Shown here piece by piece: positions 1-10,937 of a stretch of DNA of 64,000 nucleotides. Under the pieces are notes generated by a model. The model was not told the DNA's origin, did no database searches, and was given only the letters and a program-made list of their open reading frames with translations. The position numbers were made by a program, and so were the translations under genes. Source of the DNA: Purpureocillium takamizusanense (taxonomy: Eukaryota; Ascomycota; Sordariomycetes; Hypocreales; Ophiocordycipitaceae); assembly GCF_022605165.1 (NCBI RefSeq), contig NC_063071.1, forward strand, positions 434,001 to 498,000, written 5' to 3'. Numbering within the stretch: the stretch's first letter is position 1; the number at the start of each line of letters is the position of its first letter.

Positions 1-560
1 AGATCGGCCTCGACTTTTTCATGTGCCTCACGCTGTTCGTCCAGCTGGATCTCAAGCTCACCGACTCTTGCAGCACGGCGCTCACGAAAGGCTCGCTGGG
101 CAGCCCGGTTCTGAGCCTTGCGCTTTGTCGGCGGCGTGTCCGTCGCCGGCTTACGGCCGGGCTTGGGCCTCGGTGGGATGACCCATTCCTTCGATGTCAT
201 GGACGTCTTCGGGGCGGGCGCCTCGGGAGCAGGACTGGGACTAATGACAGCAGCCATGGCCATTTTGTCGACGGGAGGGACAGAGAGTCGCGGCAGAGGC
301 GCCGGAGCAACGGCTGCCGCGGCCTTTGCCGACACGGCTGGTTTCGGCTGTCTTGTCGGAAGAGGGGCTCGAGCCTGCGGTGCAGTCCCGGACGGAACCG
401 CGGCGGCAGGAGCAGCGGACGACGGAGCTGGGGCCTTGCCGCCCTTGGCCGACGAGGCACGAGAGGCGATGCGCGGGCGAGCGGTTTCGCCGGGCTTGTT
501 GATGTCGGGCTGACCGACAGGAGATGGTGCAAGAGCGGTGGAGGAGGAAGAAGCGTTCAT
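1..560 (-). CDS. hapX: HapX-type bZIP iron regulator, N-terminal part (runs off the window)
   Basis: This is the 5' part of a gene whose 3' end lies left of the window; 186 residues are visible from the ATG at 560. Residues about 124-139 carry the Hap4-like CCAAT-binding-complex contact (K-E-W-V-I-P-P-R-P-K-P-G-R-K-P, with Trp126). A bZIP basic region follows at once, with the signature Asn151-x2-Ala154-Gln155-x2-Phe158-Arg159, and then the start of a leucine zipper or coiled coil. A Hap4 motif joined to an AP1-like basic region is diagnostic of HapX, which with the CCAAT-binding complex represses iron-consuming pathways in iron starvation and activates siderophore and iron uptake. The first 110 residues are Ala/Pro/Ser-rich and probably disordered. 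The Cys-rich iron-sensing regions expected further on are outside the window. Confidence 0.93.
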   Translation of the reverse strand, partial: MNASSSSTALAPSPVGQPDINKPGETARPRIASRASSAKGGKAPAPSSAAPAAAVPSGTAPQARAPLPTRQPKPAVSAKAAAAVAPAPLPRLSVPPVDKMAMAAVISPSPAPEAPAPKTSMTSKEWVIPPRPKPGRKPATDTPPTKRKAQNRAAQRAFRERRAARVGELEIQLDEQREAHEKVEAD

Positions 561-2515
561 GGCGGTGGTGGTGGTGGAAGCGGCAGCGCTGGTGGTGTGG
601 GTTTGGCTATTGGTGGGCTGAGGAGGGGGGGCGGATCCGCCTCGTGATTCGTCACCTCGGAGCTCCGAGTCGGGTCTGCCGCATGTGCCTCGGGGTAACA
701 GCAGCGACCAGCCAGATTGTCGACGAATTCAATTCGTGTCTTGTCCAAGGTTGTTTGGATTGGCCCAGCTATGTAGGCGAGTGAAAATGAGATTGCGCGA
801 TTGCCAATTGCTCTGGGTTGGTTGGCGATGTTAGGGGGCGGCGCGGCGGCTTATCAGATGGTGCCGGGGCGGGGGGAGGGGGAGTAAGCGGTGCGTGCCC
901 GGCTTGCTCGCTGCGGAAGGAGGGGAAACGGCCAGTGATTGCGATCCCTAGGGTGCTCAGTCTGCGACGCGCACAGTCTCTGATGCGGCCAGGGTTGGTT
1001 GTAGATAAATTGCCCTGCGTTCTGCAGATGGGTATGAGCTCAGCGTAAGGGTACCGTGCCGCGCTGTGCTGTGCCGCGATGCAGTCGATGAAGAAACCCG
1101 AGAGAGCAAGAAAAAGAGTCCTCGTAATGGCGGAACCGGAGACGAGACGCGGGGTTTGAGAGAATTTGCAAAAAAGTGCGGCAGCCGCCCTTTTGTGCCG
1201 AAGACCGTGTGGTCCGATTTCAGGAGGAGGGCAAGAGAAGGTGGGCCCTGATCGATTGATAAGATTTGATTGATAAAATCTTTTGCGCTAACTGGCCTAG
1301 CAGTCTCCAGCACCACCACCTGTAGGTACTCACTAAAAGAATCTACCCGGCCAGCGTCCCTCCAGTGCCGGTGCACCACCGCGAGCTGCTCAGAGGAGCC
1401 CAGCGAGCGGGCATAGCACCCTGTAGCGGGCCCCTCCCAGCGGATCAAGAGACACGGACGAGGCCAGTCGCGGCACGTCTGCGTGCATGTTAGGCGATCT
1501 ACTGGATCAGCCGCTGCCCATGTGATGACCAAGGCTTGACCCTATCGCTATGATCCGCCGCCAGTCCTAGTTGTGTGTCTTTGCGTGGCGACGGTCTTTG
1601 GAAGGCATATTTTCATTTGTTGTGCCAAGATAGGCGGGCTGCTTGCTCTGCATGTGCCATCATCGGGCCGTCGCCGAAACCACCAACCTCGGGTTTTAAT
1701 ATCTGACATGGTGCGTAAACATGACCATCCCGCCCAACAAACGTGCCTACTCACCATGCTGTACGTGCATTTGACAGCCCGCCTCGGTACTGCTGCTGCT
1801 TTGAGCCAATGGTGAGTACATGGCCTGTTGGGCATCTGCCGAGCGTCCAGGGCCCCGGACCCTGACCGCGACCCAAAATACCTCTCCGCACATGACGAAA
1901 ATGCCACGGACAGCGTCGGCTTTTCAAGGAAGAAAGAGGATGAGAGGCTGGGCAGGCCAAGTGATATGCACAGGCAGCGATCCGCTCATCCGCTCAATCG
2001 GGAGCCCATACGCACAATTCGCTCGTAGATCACCAACCCCTGGTGGCCATTACTGGCGGTAACGGTCCCAGCGAGACGGCTCCTTCTTCTCCGGCCTGAC
2101 CTGATTGATCCTTAGATGGGCCAATCCCGGAACACCTCTCACATTGTACGTAATGTATGGGGTGCGATTGTGGGCCAAACCGGGATATGGCCCAGCTCTC
2201 ACGGCTCCCTTGCTGCCATGCGGCCAAGGCCGACGGGGACTGCCAACGGTTCCCATGCATCTAACGGGGCTATGCATCAAAACAGTCAAACCTCGCCTAC
2301 TACCACCGTGGTCCACCACCACCATCCACGGCACACACTGGGCGCTTCGTACCAGCACAGCTGTTCACCACGACCCGTCCGTCGACAGCTCCACCTACCA
2401 CAGGCCCAACCCATGCCACCGCCAGTCTTCTAAAGGACCTCAGGGCACCAGCAGAACCGCAACGCATGTGATCACTGAATCTCTCGTTCGCTCTGCTTGC
2501 CCGTCCTCCGCCAGC
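561..2515. other. Divergent intergenic region between hapX and COG2
   Basis: About 1.95 kb with no convincing gene. It should hold the hapX promoter and leader (GATA and CCAAT motifs near 759-1276) and the COG2 promoter. The frame of COG2 stays open back to about 2105, but that stretch has no COG2-like content and is probably 5' leader. Confidence 0.5.
1003..1277. promoter_or_regulatory. Cluster of GATA motifs upstream of hapX
   Basis: GATAA cores lie at 1004-1008 (AGATAA), 1258-1262 (TGATAAG) and 1272-1276 (TGATAAA), the last two 14 bp apart. ATTGG at 759-763 is a CCAAT box read on the gene strand. In studied fungi hapX is repressed under iron sufficiency by the GATA factor SreA through such sites. 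The role here is inferred from position and motif only; the extended ATCWGATAA form is not present. Confidence 0.35.
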
Positions 2516-3442
2516 ATGGCACACCTGGCGCCCGCCTCCCACACCCACACACACCCCACCCCGTCCAACACGGCGGCCACCTTCAACCTGGCCGCCCCTT
2601 CGTCCTCCTCGTCTTCCACAGGCGGCGGCGATGACGACGACGACGACGACGCCCCGCTGCCCTTTCCCACCGCCCTGCCCCGGTCCGACTTCCTAGCGCC
2701 CGACTTCCAGCCCGCCGCCTACCTGTCCGCGCTGCCGCACCGCCACCAGACCCTCGAGGACCTGCGCGCCGACCTGCGCGACCGCAGCGCCGCCATCAGC
2801 GCCGAGCTGCTCGAGCTCGTCAACTCCAACTACACGGCCTTCCTGTCGCTTGGGTCTGAGCTCCGCGGCGGCGACGAAAAGGTCGAGGGCGTCAAGGTCG
2901 CGCTGCTCGGCTTCCGACGGGCCGTGGAGGACGTCAAGGCAAAGGTGGCGTCGCGGCGGGACGAGTCGCAGCGGCTGAGCGGCGAGCTGGGCGACGTGCG
3001 CTCCAGCATCGAGCAGGGTCGCAAGATGCTCGAGGTGTCGGACAGGCTCTCGGCGCTGGAGGAGCGGCTTGCGGTCGATAGCCTGCCGGCGGACGGGGAC
3101 GTGGAGTGGGACTCGGACGACACGGACGAAAACGACGACGACGAAGATGAGCACGTACAGGGCCTCGTGGGGAGCTCCCCCGCGAGACTGCTGCAGTCGG
3201 CGCGCGAATGCCGGCAAATAACGGTTTTGGAGCAGAGCCTCGACCCGCAACACCCTTTTTTCATCAAGCTAGACGAACGCCTTACAAGATGCCGCAACAC
3301 GCTACTTCTAGACCTTGGCAATGCGCTCAAAGAGGCTAGGGGAGCTGGCGCCCGTGGCCAAGGCCGCGTGATGAGATATCTAGAGATATACCGGATGCTG
3401 GATGCACAGGGCGAGGCCGTTAAGGCGCTGCGCAAAACATAG
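2516..3442 (+). CDS. COG2: Conserved oligomeric Golgi complex subunit 2 (COG2, N-terminal family)
   Basis: The protein has 308 residues and no visible intron. After a Ser- and Asp-rich N-terminus comes the COG2 core: a phrase with F-P-x-A-L-P-R-S-D-F, then a long helical, coiled-coil part with S-N-Y-x-x-F-L-S-L-G and heptad Leu/Val spacing. COG2 belongs to lobe A of the COG tethering complex and acts in retrograde traffic within the Golgi. Filamentous-fungal COG2 proteins are short like this one, lacking the C-terminal half of animal COG2. The start at 2516 was chosen because the open frame upstream is unrelated. An Asp/Glu-rich acidic loop lies around residues 200-215. Confidence 0.82.
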   Translation: MAHLAPASHTHTHPTPSNTAATFNLAAPSSSSSSTGGGDDDDDDDAPLPFPTALPRSDFLAPDFQPAAYLSALPHRHQTLEDLRADLRDRSAAISAELLELVNSNYTAFLSLGSELRGGDEKVEGVKVALLGFRRAVEDVKAKVASRRDESQRLSGELGDVRSSIEQGRKMLEVSDRLSALEERLAVDSLPADGDVEWDSDDTDENDDDEDEHVQGLVGSSPARLLQSARECRQITVLEQSLDPQHPFFIKLDERLTRCRNTLLLDLGNALKEARGAGARGQGRVMRYLEIYRMLDAQGEAVKALRKT

Positions 3443-3561
3443 AGCGGCTGTAAAGCCGCAAATGATACCCGAATAAGCCGTCGATTCCAACGGCCCATCT
3501 CTTACTCGTTCGCCGCGACTCGGCCAAGATATTGTACAATAATACATGCCGTGTGCTATGC

Positions 3562-4532
3562 CTACATGACGCTGGACAAAGCTTCCGGCGTGACTTGATC
3601 CTCTGCGTCCCTCAGCTTCCCATTGAGGCTCAACGCGGGACCGTGCGTGGAGCTGAGAACGACCTCGTTCACCTCCTTGGACGACTCCTCCGAGATCTCA
3701 GCGCACTCCGACTTGATCTTCTTGAGAAGCGCCTGGATGTTGGCCTTGAGCTGGTCCGGGGTATAGGCCAGCTGACCAATAGCCATGCGAATGACGCCCT
3801 GGCGCTCACGGTAGTCGGCAGCACCTGCAGAGTCTCGGATGGACTTGGCCACGTCGCTGACGATTGTCTTCATCCGCTGGCTGGGCATCAAACCCTTGGG
3901 CCCGAGAATCTTGCCCAACCCAGCCTTGTTGAGCGCCTTTTCGCTCGACTCATGGCAAATGAGTCGGTCGAATTCAATCTTTTCCTGACGAATGGCCTCG
4001 AAGAGCGTCTCCTCGCCGACGGCGACAGCACCGGCCGCGGTGGCGGCGTTGGCGATCTCGCTGCCCTCGGGGCAGATGACGGCGATCTGCCAGTCGCTCT
4101 GGACGGGGTGCGGCAAGCGAATGCTGTTCTTGATTACGGGTCCATTTCGCGCAGTCTTGAGGTTGATATGGACTTCGTATTTGACGGACGCAGAGGGCTG
4201 GCCGACTTCGACGGCTCGCAGGACACTGGCGCAGTTAGCAGGCGAGGAGAGGGAGAGTAGAGGGGATGATGGTAGCTCGCATACCGCATTGCCTCGCATA
4301 ATGAAAACTGAGGAAACCCCGTCTTCTCCAAATTGGGCCGCTTGAAGTCCTTGGGAATCGCCCTCTTCTTCTTGGCGGTCTTCTTGATCCTGATCACCGA
4401 GGCCTGGCGGCTCTGGACCAGTGCGGGCGCCAGGAAGCGCGGTATCGACGTCGCTGACGGGCGCGCGACGTGGGAGAACTGTGAGAGGCTGAGCCTGGCC
4501 ATGGAGGTCAGGCATCGGTCAATCGGCGACAT
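3562..4532 (-). CDS. Mitochondrial large-subunit ribosomal protein uL1m
   Basis: Two exons (4285-4532 and 3562-4225) are separated by a 59-nt intron with donor GTATGC, branch GCTAAC and acceptor CAG. The product has 303 residues. The first 55 or so are Arg/Ser/Ala-rich with few acidic residues, as in a mitochondrial presequence, followed by the Lys-rich start of the mature protein. The joint restores the family phrase C-E-A-M-R-V-L-R-A-V-E-V-G-Q-P. The uL1 hallmark G-P-K-G-L-M-P is present in the body. uL1m forms the L1 stalk of the mitoribosome that guides exit of deacylated tRNA. A second in-frame ATG at 4502 is a possible start. It is divergent from the glutamyl-tRNA synthetase gene. Confidence 0.9.
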
Positions 4533-4907
4533 GATGGGGGCGCTGGACGGAGCTGCTGGGGACCGTAATGCTCCAGCCAGACGCGCAAAAAGTCCAGTCC
4601 GGGACGAAGTTGGGACCTGCCTTGACCCAAATTGGCTGGCTGGCTGTCTGACTGCCTGGGAACTCAGGCGGTGAAAATTGGACTGGCCGGGGCTCTTATC
4701 GATAAAGGTCCATCCATGACCTACCGTGGGCGGCGTTAGGTACGTAGATGGACGCCAGCGCACCGCCGACCGCCGTCTGTGGGTGGTGCCCAGTATGTGT
4801 GGCCCCTCAAGCCCCTCCATTCCCCCACCACCAGAAAATCCATTGACTCACCCAAAGCTGCTTCATCGACACACTGCTCTCGACTACCCCAAGGGAGCGC
4901 CGCCACA
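4533..4907. other. Shared promoter of uL1m and glutamyl-tRNA synthetase genes
   Basis: A 375-bp divergent intergenic region. Both neighbours are translation genes, so co-regulation through this bidirectional promoter is plausible. No TATA box or clear operator was recognised. Confidence 0.45.
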
Positions 4908-6853
4908 ATGAAGCACGCCGAGCTCGAGACCCTCGCCTCCAAGCTCTCCGGGGACTTCCGGTCCATCGAGCCCCATCTCAGGGACCTCGACAAGCACCTG
5001 ACGCTGAGGACCTACCTAGAGGGCTATGGCTTGACGGACCTCGACAAGCAGGTCTGGCAGACGCTCAAGGCCAACAAGGCCGCCCTCGGCTTCATCCGCC
5101 GCAACGGCCTGCCCAACGTCACCCGATGGTTCACCTTTGTCGAGCAGTCCCACCCTGAGATCCAGGAGGACACCAAGACCGGCGAGGCCAAGAAGGCCGG
5201 CGCCAACTACAACCTCGCCCTTCAGGACACCGACAAGGGCGTCGTGACCCGTTTCCTCCCCGAGCCCTCGTACGTCGTCCTCCACCTGCCGCCGCTTCAA
5301 ATTTGGACGTCATACTGACTCTTACTAGCGGCTACTTGCACATTGGGCATGCCAAGGCGGCCCTCCTCAGCGATTATTTTGGCCATGTCGCCTACAAGGG
5401 TCAGATGCGCCTCCGGCTCGACGACACCAACCCCGCCAAGGAGAGCGAGGAGTTCCAAGATGCCATTGTCGAAGACCTCGCCCTCATGGGCATCAAGGCC
5501 GACACGCTGACCTACACCTCGGACTACTTCGACTACCTATACGACATGTGCAAGAAGCTCATCTCCATGGGCAAGGCCTACGCCGACGACACGGACCAGG
5601 AGACGATGCGTGCCCAGCGTATGGATGGCATTCCATCCAAGCATCGCGACCGATCCGTCGAGGAGAACCTGCGCATCTTTGAGGAGATGAAGAAGGGCTC
5701 CCCCGAGGGCCTGACGCACTGCATCCGCGCTAAGATCTCCTTTGACGACCCCAACAAGGCCATGCGCGACCCCGTCATCTACCGGTGCAATGTCAACGAC
5801 GCCCATCACCGCACCGGGCGCAAGTGGAACATGTACCCCATGTACGACTTTGCCTGCCCCGTCGTCGACAGCCACGAGGGCGTCACGCACGCGCTCCGCT
5901 CCACCGAGTACACGGATCGCAACCCCCAATACCAGTGGTTCCTCGACACGCTGGGCCTCCGGCAGGTTCACATGTGGGACTTTGCCCGCATGAACTTTAT
6001 CCGCACGTTTCTCTCCAAGCGCAAGCTGGCCAAGCTGGTCGACACGGGCAAGGTCTGGGGCTGGGACGACCCGCGCATGCCCACCGTCCGAGGTGTGCGC
6101 CGCCGCGGCATGTCGGTGGCTGCGCTGCGCGACTTCATCATCCGCCAGGGCCCGAGCCGCAACGTCGTCGTCATGGACTGGACGAGCTTCTGGAACGCCA
6201 ACAAGAAGGAGATTGACCCGGTCGTGCCTCGGCACACGGCCCTGCTCCAGAAGGACATGGTCAAGGCCAAGCTCACTGGCGCCGAGGCTCCCACGGGCGT
6301 CGTGGTCGAGCAGCGCCCCAAGCACCCCAAGAACCCCAGTGTTGGCACCAAGGACGTTGTCTTCTCTCCAGAGATCTACATCGACCAGGCCGACGCGAAG
6401 AGCTTCAAGGTCAACGAGGAGGTGACGCTCATGGGCTGGGGCAACGGTTTCGTCCGCGAGCTCCCCGCCGAGGATCCCATCAAGAGCATGACGGTGGAGC
6501 TCAACCTCAAGGGCGACTTCAAGGCCACGGACAAGAAGATTACGTGGCTGTCGGCCCAAGGCTTCGAGCTGGTGCCGGCCGAGCTGTGGGACTTTGACTA
6601 CCTCATCACCAAGGACAAGCTGGAGGAGGACGACAACGTAGAGGATTTCCTCAATCCTGACACGTCCAGCGTCGAGGACGCGTGGTGTGACGCGGGCGTG
6701 GGCAAGCTCAAGGCCGATGACATCATCCAGCTGGAGCGACGAGGCTTCTACCGGGTAGACAAGGGCATGAATGATTGGAAGCCGGGCGAGGCCGGGCTCA
6801 AGGGCCCGAGAGTGGTCTTGTTCAACATTCCGACCGGCAAGGCATCAAAATAG
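4908..6853 (+). CDS. GUS1: Cytosolic glutamyl-tRNA synthetase
   Basis: Two exons (4908-5269 and 5329-6853) with a 59-nt intron give 628 residues. The intron falls inside the catalytic signature: splicing joins a phrase ending L-P-E-P-S to G-Y-L-H-I-G-H. The class I HIGH motif is at residues 125-128 and the KMSKS counterpart, L-S-K-R-K-L, has Ser350-Lys351-Arg352. The N-terminal 100 residues match the GST-like appendage that in yeast binds Arc1. The C-terminal half is the eukaryote/archaeal-type anticodon-binding beta-barrel, not the bacterial helical cage. It charges tRNA-Glu with glutamate. The start ATG has a good context (CACAATG). The open frame extends upstream of it, but without family similarity. 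Confidence 0.95.
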
Positions 6854-7885
6854 GCGGCCACGACTTAGAAAAGTGGTAATTCCATGATATATCTCGCGAC
6901 AGTCACGCGCGAGTCGACGAGGCTCCTCCTTCGTGACTCTGTTTCGGATCCATATCGCCCGACTTGAAGACGCTAGGCGGATGGCATTATGCTGAATCCA
7001 AGCGTGGGTGTTTTGCTTCAGATTCCACCTGGCGCCGTTTCCATTTATGTACAACAATGAGGAAACATGCTTACTGCTAACTAATGTAGATTGTCGACGG
7101 TCGTCAGACGCGATAATTGAGTTGGTCTCGTGCTCACTGCTGCTTGGCCAGACCTTGGGCCAGGCAATGGCGCGGGAGGCACAGCGTCAGACGTAAGCGT
7201 AGCATTGGACTTGAAAAGATTCCCAAACAGGTAACGACCGGAAGGTGACAGCGAGCAGACATTAACTATTAGTACACATATAGGACCCCTCCTCAGATGC
7301 CTTGCGAGAATGTTCCCATACCTCACTCTGCATTCCCCTACCCCCCCTTCCCAACATCCTAAGCCAAGAGGTTCGAACAAAATAACAACCAAAACAACCG
7401 GCGGCCCTCAACTTGCAAACTGAACAATCTGCGTACCGACACACACAAAACAAGAAAGCAACAACTTGCACTTCTAGCCCAAGGACCTGGAATTGGAAAG
7501 GAAAATAGAAAAGAAAAGTCATCCAAGCGAGGATAGCGTGCCCGGCGAGGGGAAATCACCCGAGTCGCGGGCAGTCATGGGCTTCGCACTGGCTCCTGAT
7601 CTCGGCGGCGCCGCCCTCTCCATCCCGGCCACGGTCATCCTCGTACTCCTCCGCGGCTGGATCAACCTCACGACGTTCGTGAGGACCCGTTCGACCACAA
7701 CACAGATGCCGACCAAGCACGTGTTTCTCCACAAAGCGCGCCCCCCGACCGACGCCCCTGATACAGGACGTGACACCAAAGTCCAACAAATTCAACAAAA
7801 AGACCTTGAGTGAAAATATTCCTCCGGACATGGCAGACGCCGTGTGACTTGGGCCAGCGGTCACCCACCTGCCTGCATCAGGTAC
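6854..7885. other. Convergent intergenic region
   Basis: About 1 kb between the 3' ends of the GluRS and SurE-like genes. It should contain both 3' UTRs. No gene or repeat stands out. Confidence 0.5.
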
Positions 7886-8863
7886 TCAACAGCCGATGAC
7901 ACATGTCAAGTTCGCAGTCGGTGTGCAGTACCAGAGGTGTTCGAGCTTCTTCAACAGGTTGTAGTGCACCAGCGGAGCGGGGTGAGTCTCCATGTACCAG
8001 GAGTCGACGGCGGTGACGGAGATGTAGCACTTTTCGGGCCGGCGGATGCCGATGCCGTCGTCGGGCAGCCTCGTCTTCTTGCCGCAGTTCACGACACGGG
8101 GGCCCCAGAAGTTCCAACCCGAGGGGCGATGCGTCATCACCCACTTGAACTTGTCCGGGTGGTCGCACTTGTCCGTCAGGGGCGGGAAGTTGACGTTGAG
8201 GAAGACGCCCTCGGGGAGGTACGGCGGGCCCGCGGCGACGATCTCCTCGACCAGCCGCGCCGCCAGCTCCGGGTAGATGCGCGTGTACGCGGGCGCGCTG
8301 GTATCGTTCCAGGCAAACGACTGGCCGTCCTGGGCCGAGGCGAAGGCAATGGCCGGCACGCCCGTGAACGCGGCCCAGGCCGCCGCCCTCGCCGTGGCGG
8401 TCCACTTGGCGAAGAGTGCAAGGGGCATCGCGTTGACGGTCCTGGACATGGCGCCGCTGGGCCCCGCGACGGCGAACTGCGCCTCCCGCCCGTCCCACCC
8501 GGGCGTCATGGGCCCCATGGACTCGAGGCCGACGCGCATGCACGTCTTGGGGTGGGCGTTGAGCCACTGCAGCGTCGGGTCCGTCTCGTTGCGTCCCGAG
8601 GTGGCGTTGGCGCCCGCGGGGCACGACGAGAACTGGCACGCCTCCATGAGCGGCTCCGGGTCCCGGTCGGTGCGCCCGCTTCTGGTGCAGTGCTTGGTAG
8701 GGCCGACGAGCACGGCGCTGTGGTTGGCCGCCGTGAGCTTCGCGTGGAGGTTGCGCACCGTGAGGTCGGCCCAGCTCTCCTCGGACGCCTGGAGGATGCG
8801 GAGGGCGTGTGTGCCGGGCGCGACGGCTGCCGCGGCCATGGCGACGGTGACGAGGGACTTCAT
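7886..8863 (-). CDS. Secreted SurE-like phosphatase/nucleotidase homologue with degenerate active site
   Basis: A single exon of 325 residues. Residues 1-20 form a signal peptide ending T-H-A. What follows matches the fungal extracellular SurE branch: a Rossmann-like start, the phrase C-Q-F-S-S-C-P-A-G, G-V-P-A-I-A-F, a Y-P-E-L helix, and F-L-N-V-N-F-P near the C-terminal third. SurE enzymes use an Asn-Asp-Asp-Gly motif right after the first strand to bind the metal. Here the equivalent stretch, just after the signal peptide, reads S-E-E-S before the conserved Trp. The usual S-G-P-N and S-G-T-V-G-A-A loops are also altered (A-G-P-S and an Ala/Trp-rich run). Several N-glycosylation sites fit secretion. 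It may be a non-catalytic member. Confidence 0.75.
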   Translation of the reverse strand: MKSLVTVAMAAAAVAPGTHALRILQASEESWADLTVRNLHAKLTAANHSAVLVGPTKHCTRSGRTDRDPEPLMEACQFSSCPAGANATSGRNETDPTLQWLNAHPKTCMRVGLESMGPMTPGWDGREAQFAVAGPSGAMSRTVNAMPLALFAKWTATARAAAWAAFTGVPAIAFASAQDGQSFAWNDTSAPAYTRIYPELAARLVEEIVAAGPPYLPEGVFLNVNFPPLTDKCDHPDKFKWVMTHRPSGWNFWGPRVVNCGKKTRLPDDGIGIRRPEKCYISVTAVDSWYMETHPAPLVHYNLLKKLEHLWYCTPTANLTCVIGC

Positions 8864-10937
8864 GATGTAGAAGGCTGGAGCAGAAGAGAACGGGAACGTC
8901 GGGCCTTGTGAAGCTGTGTCAGTCCGCGCAAGGGTAGGCGGAGTCGAGGAAGAATGGAAGATTTTGTCGTGCTCGTTGCGCCTCGGGGCTCTGCCGCGTG
9001 CTTCTCCTTTTCGCGTATGGTGGGTGATATTTCAAGAAAGGCTCGCGTTCGGTGCAAAGCAAGAGATGACCTGTGCCTCGTGTGCCAAGTGTTCTTGTAC
9101 AAAGCCAGTTCAGTCTCTTTCTCCGAAAGAATCCTGGCAAGGGATCCCCTGCCCATTATATACCCTGGGGACGGGGGAAATCAACACGCCGTGGCTCTAC
9201 TACATCACCGTCCAGCTGTGTTCCGGCGCGGACGCGGGCGGCTGGCGCCTCGCCGACAAAACTCTCTCTTGTGTGAGCCGCCAACAGGCTTCCTGCTAGA
9301 GCGTTGAAGTCTTCCAACTACAGGGCACTAAGCCTCGTACCTTTTTTGGGGGGGGATTTTCTAAACCACAGAAACTGCGGTAGCTGACTACCTACGTGTG
9401 CTTGCCCCATGTGTGCCTGGTGGCGCCGAGCGCCGCCTTTAGGGGGAACACACACTTGACAGGCGCAAAGTCAACTGCGCGGGATAAGAGTCCAAAGAGG
9501 AAAACTTAACTCAAGCACACTCGACTAGCGAGCGGCGCCTCACATTACACCTCCTCCGCATTTTCCAGGATGCCGACGACAAAATTAAACTCTCATCTAT
9601 CCAGATTATACATAGCACCGTGCTGCCGCTGTCCTTAACATGATGTGTCATATGATGATGATGACGATGCAGCTGCTCCTCTGCACCCCCGGGCCTATTC
9701 GCGTCATCGACGACGCCCGTCGTAGCGCGCCCCCATGGTATCATAGGTAGCACGAGCCGGTTGGTGTCTGGCGTTTGGACATGTATTGTTCTTGCGCCAA
9801 GGGGAACTTAACTTCCAACGAGCGTCCGCCCGGAAGACAGAGTCCGAAGTCGTGCCTCCGCACGTTCAGGAGCAGTAAGATTGGTCAAAAGTTGGCGAAT
9901 GTGAATTAATGGAAGATCCTTGGGACGGAACGCTGGGTGTGACAGAGAGAGACAGGTCGTCACCGGTTGAGTGACTGACTGACACGACAGCCAATCAGGG
10001 CCGCGGGATGACCACATGTCCCGATTGGGAAATCTGGACTCTCCTCCTCCTCTGACGATGCTGGGGTCAACCCCGCGCAGGCAGGAAGCAATGTCGACTA
10101 AAAGAGCAGCGGCACCGCTTTCTTTGCACGGCGGTGGCAGCCCGTAATATAGACGGAACCGGGGATTGTCTTGATGATGACTTGACCAGTGGCTTGTCAA
10201 CTACGGTGCACTTGGAGCGCTTGGAGTGGCAATTGGCTTGGATTATTTTCCGCTGGCTTCAAAATGCCTACATGAATGATGCTTTTTCGCCCTCCCCCGA
10301 TTTAGTCCCCTCCTTCCCGCCTCACCACCAGCGTCGTGCCATGACGCCGTCCCCTGGGCGTGGTGTGCGAGCGCGCCGTCTCCTCCGGAGTCAGTCTGTT
10401 ACACGGCGCTGAGTCCCGTTCCTTTCGAGTTTCCTCGTACGCATGCGCCGAGGCAGAGGCGGAAGCTTAGGCATAGACTGCAGCCAGCGGGTTCATACGT
10501 CGTAGGCCTAGTCCGTCTCCTAGGCGTACCGCTTTCTTTCATGCGAGCGCCCGCCCGCGCGCCCGGCTGCGTGCCTTGCTACCCAGCTTGGCACGAGGAA
10601 GCGGGCATGCAGTCATTGTTGCCCGAGAGGACTCGGCGTGACGTTGTGCACATTGTCTCATGGCAACATCGCCAGGTGCGCTCAACCCGCATTGTAGTTG
10701 CTTCCAAACTGTGGCCGGCGCCGATAGGGTCGCGTGAGCACTGTGGTCGGAAGAGGGCCATTGCGGTGTGTCGACGACAACAATCGAACGACACAAAACA
10801 TGTCGACGTCCAGGGAGCGGCGGATCGATGCACATGTCTGTGGACATGGACTGCCGGCGTCCAGAGAGCGGCATATTCTAGATGCCGACGTCAAGAGAGC
10901 AGAGCAGCCTAGAGCTTAGTCCTTGACTCTGGCTCGG
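8864..10937. other. Intergenic region upstream of the SurE-like gene
   Basis: About 2 kb without a recognisable gene on either strand; the ORFs here are short and biased like random sequence. It contains the SurE-like promoter (right of 8863) and the 3' flank of the bZIP gene. Confidence 0.45.

Noticed and set aside
2105..2515. N-terminal extension of COG2 in the same open frame
   Set aside because: No Met in good context and no similarity to COG2; it reads as promoter and leader sequence.
5537..6559. 340-codon minus-strand frame
   Set aside because: Antisense of the glutamyl-tRNA synthetase coding sequence.
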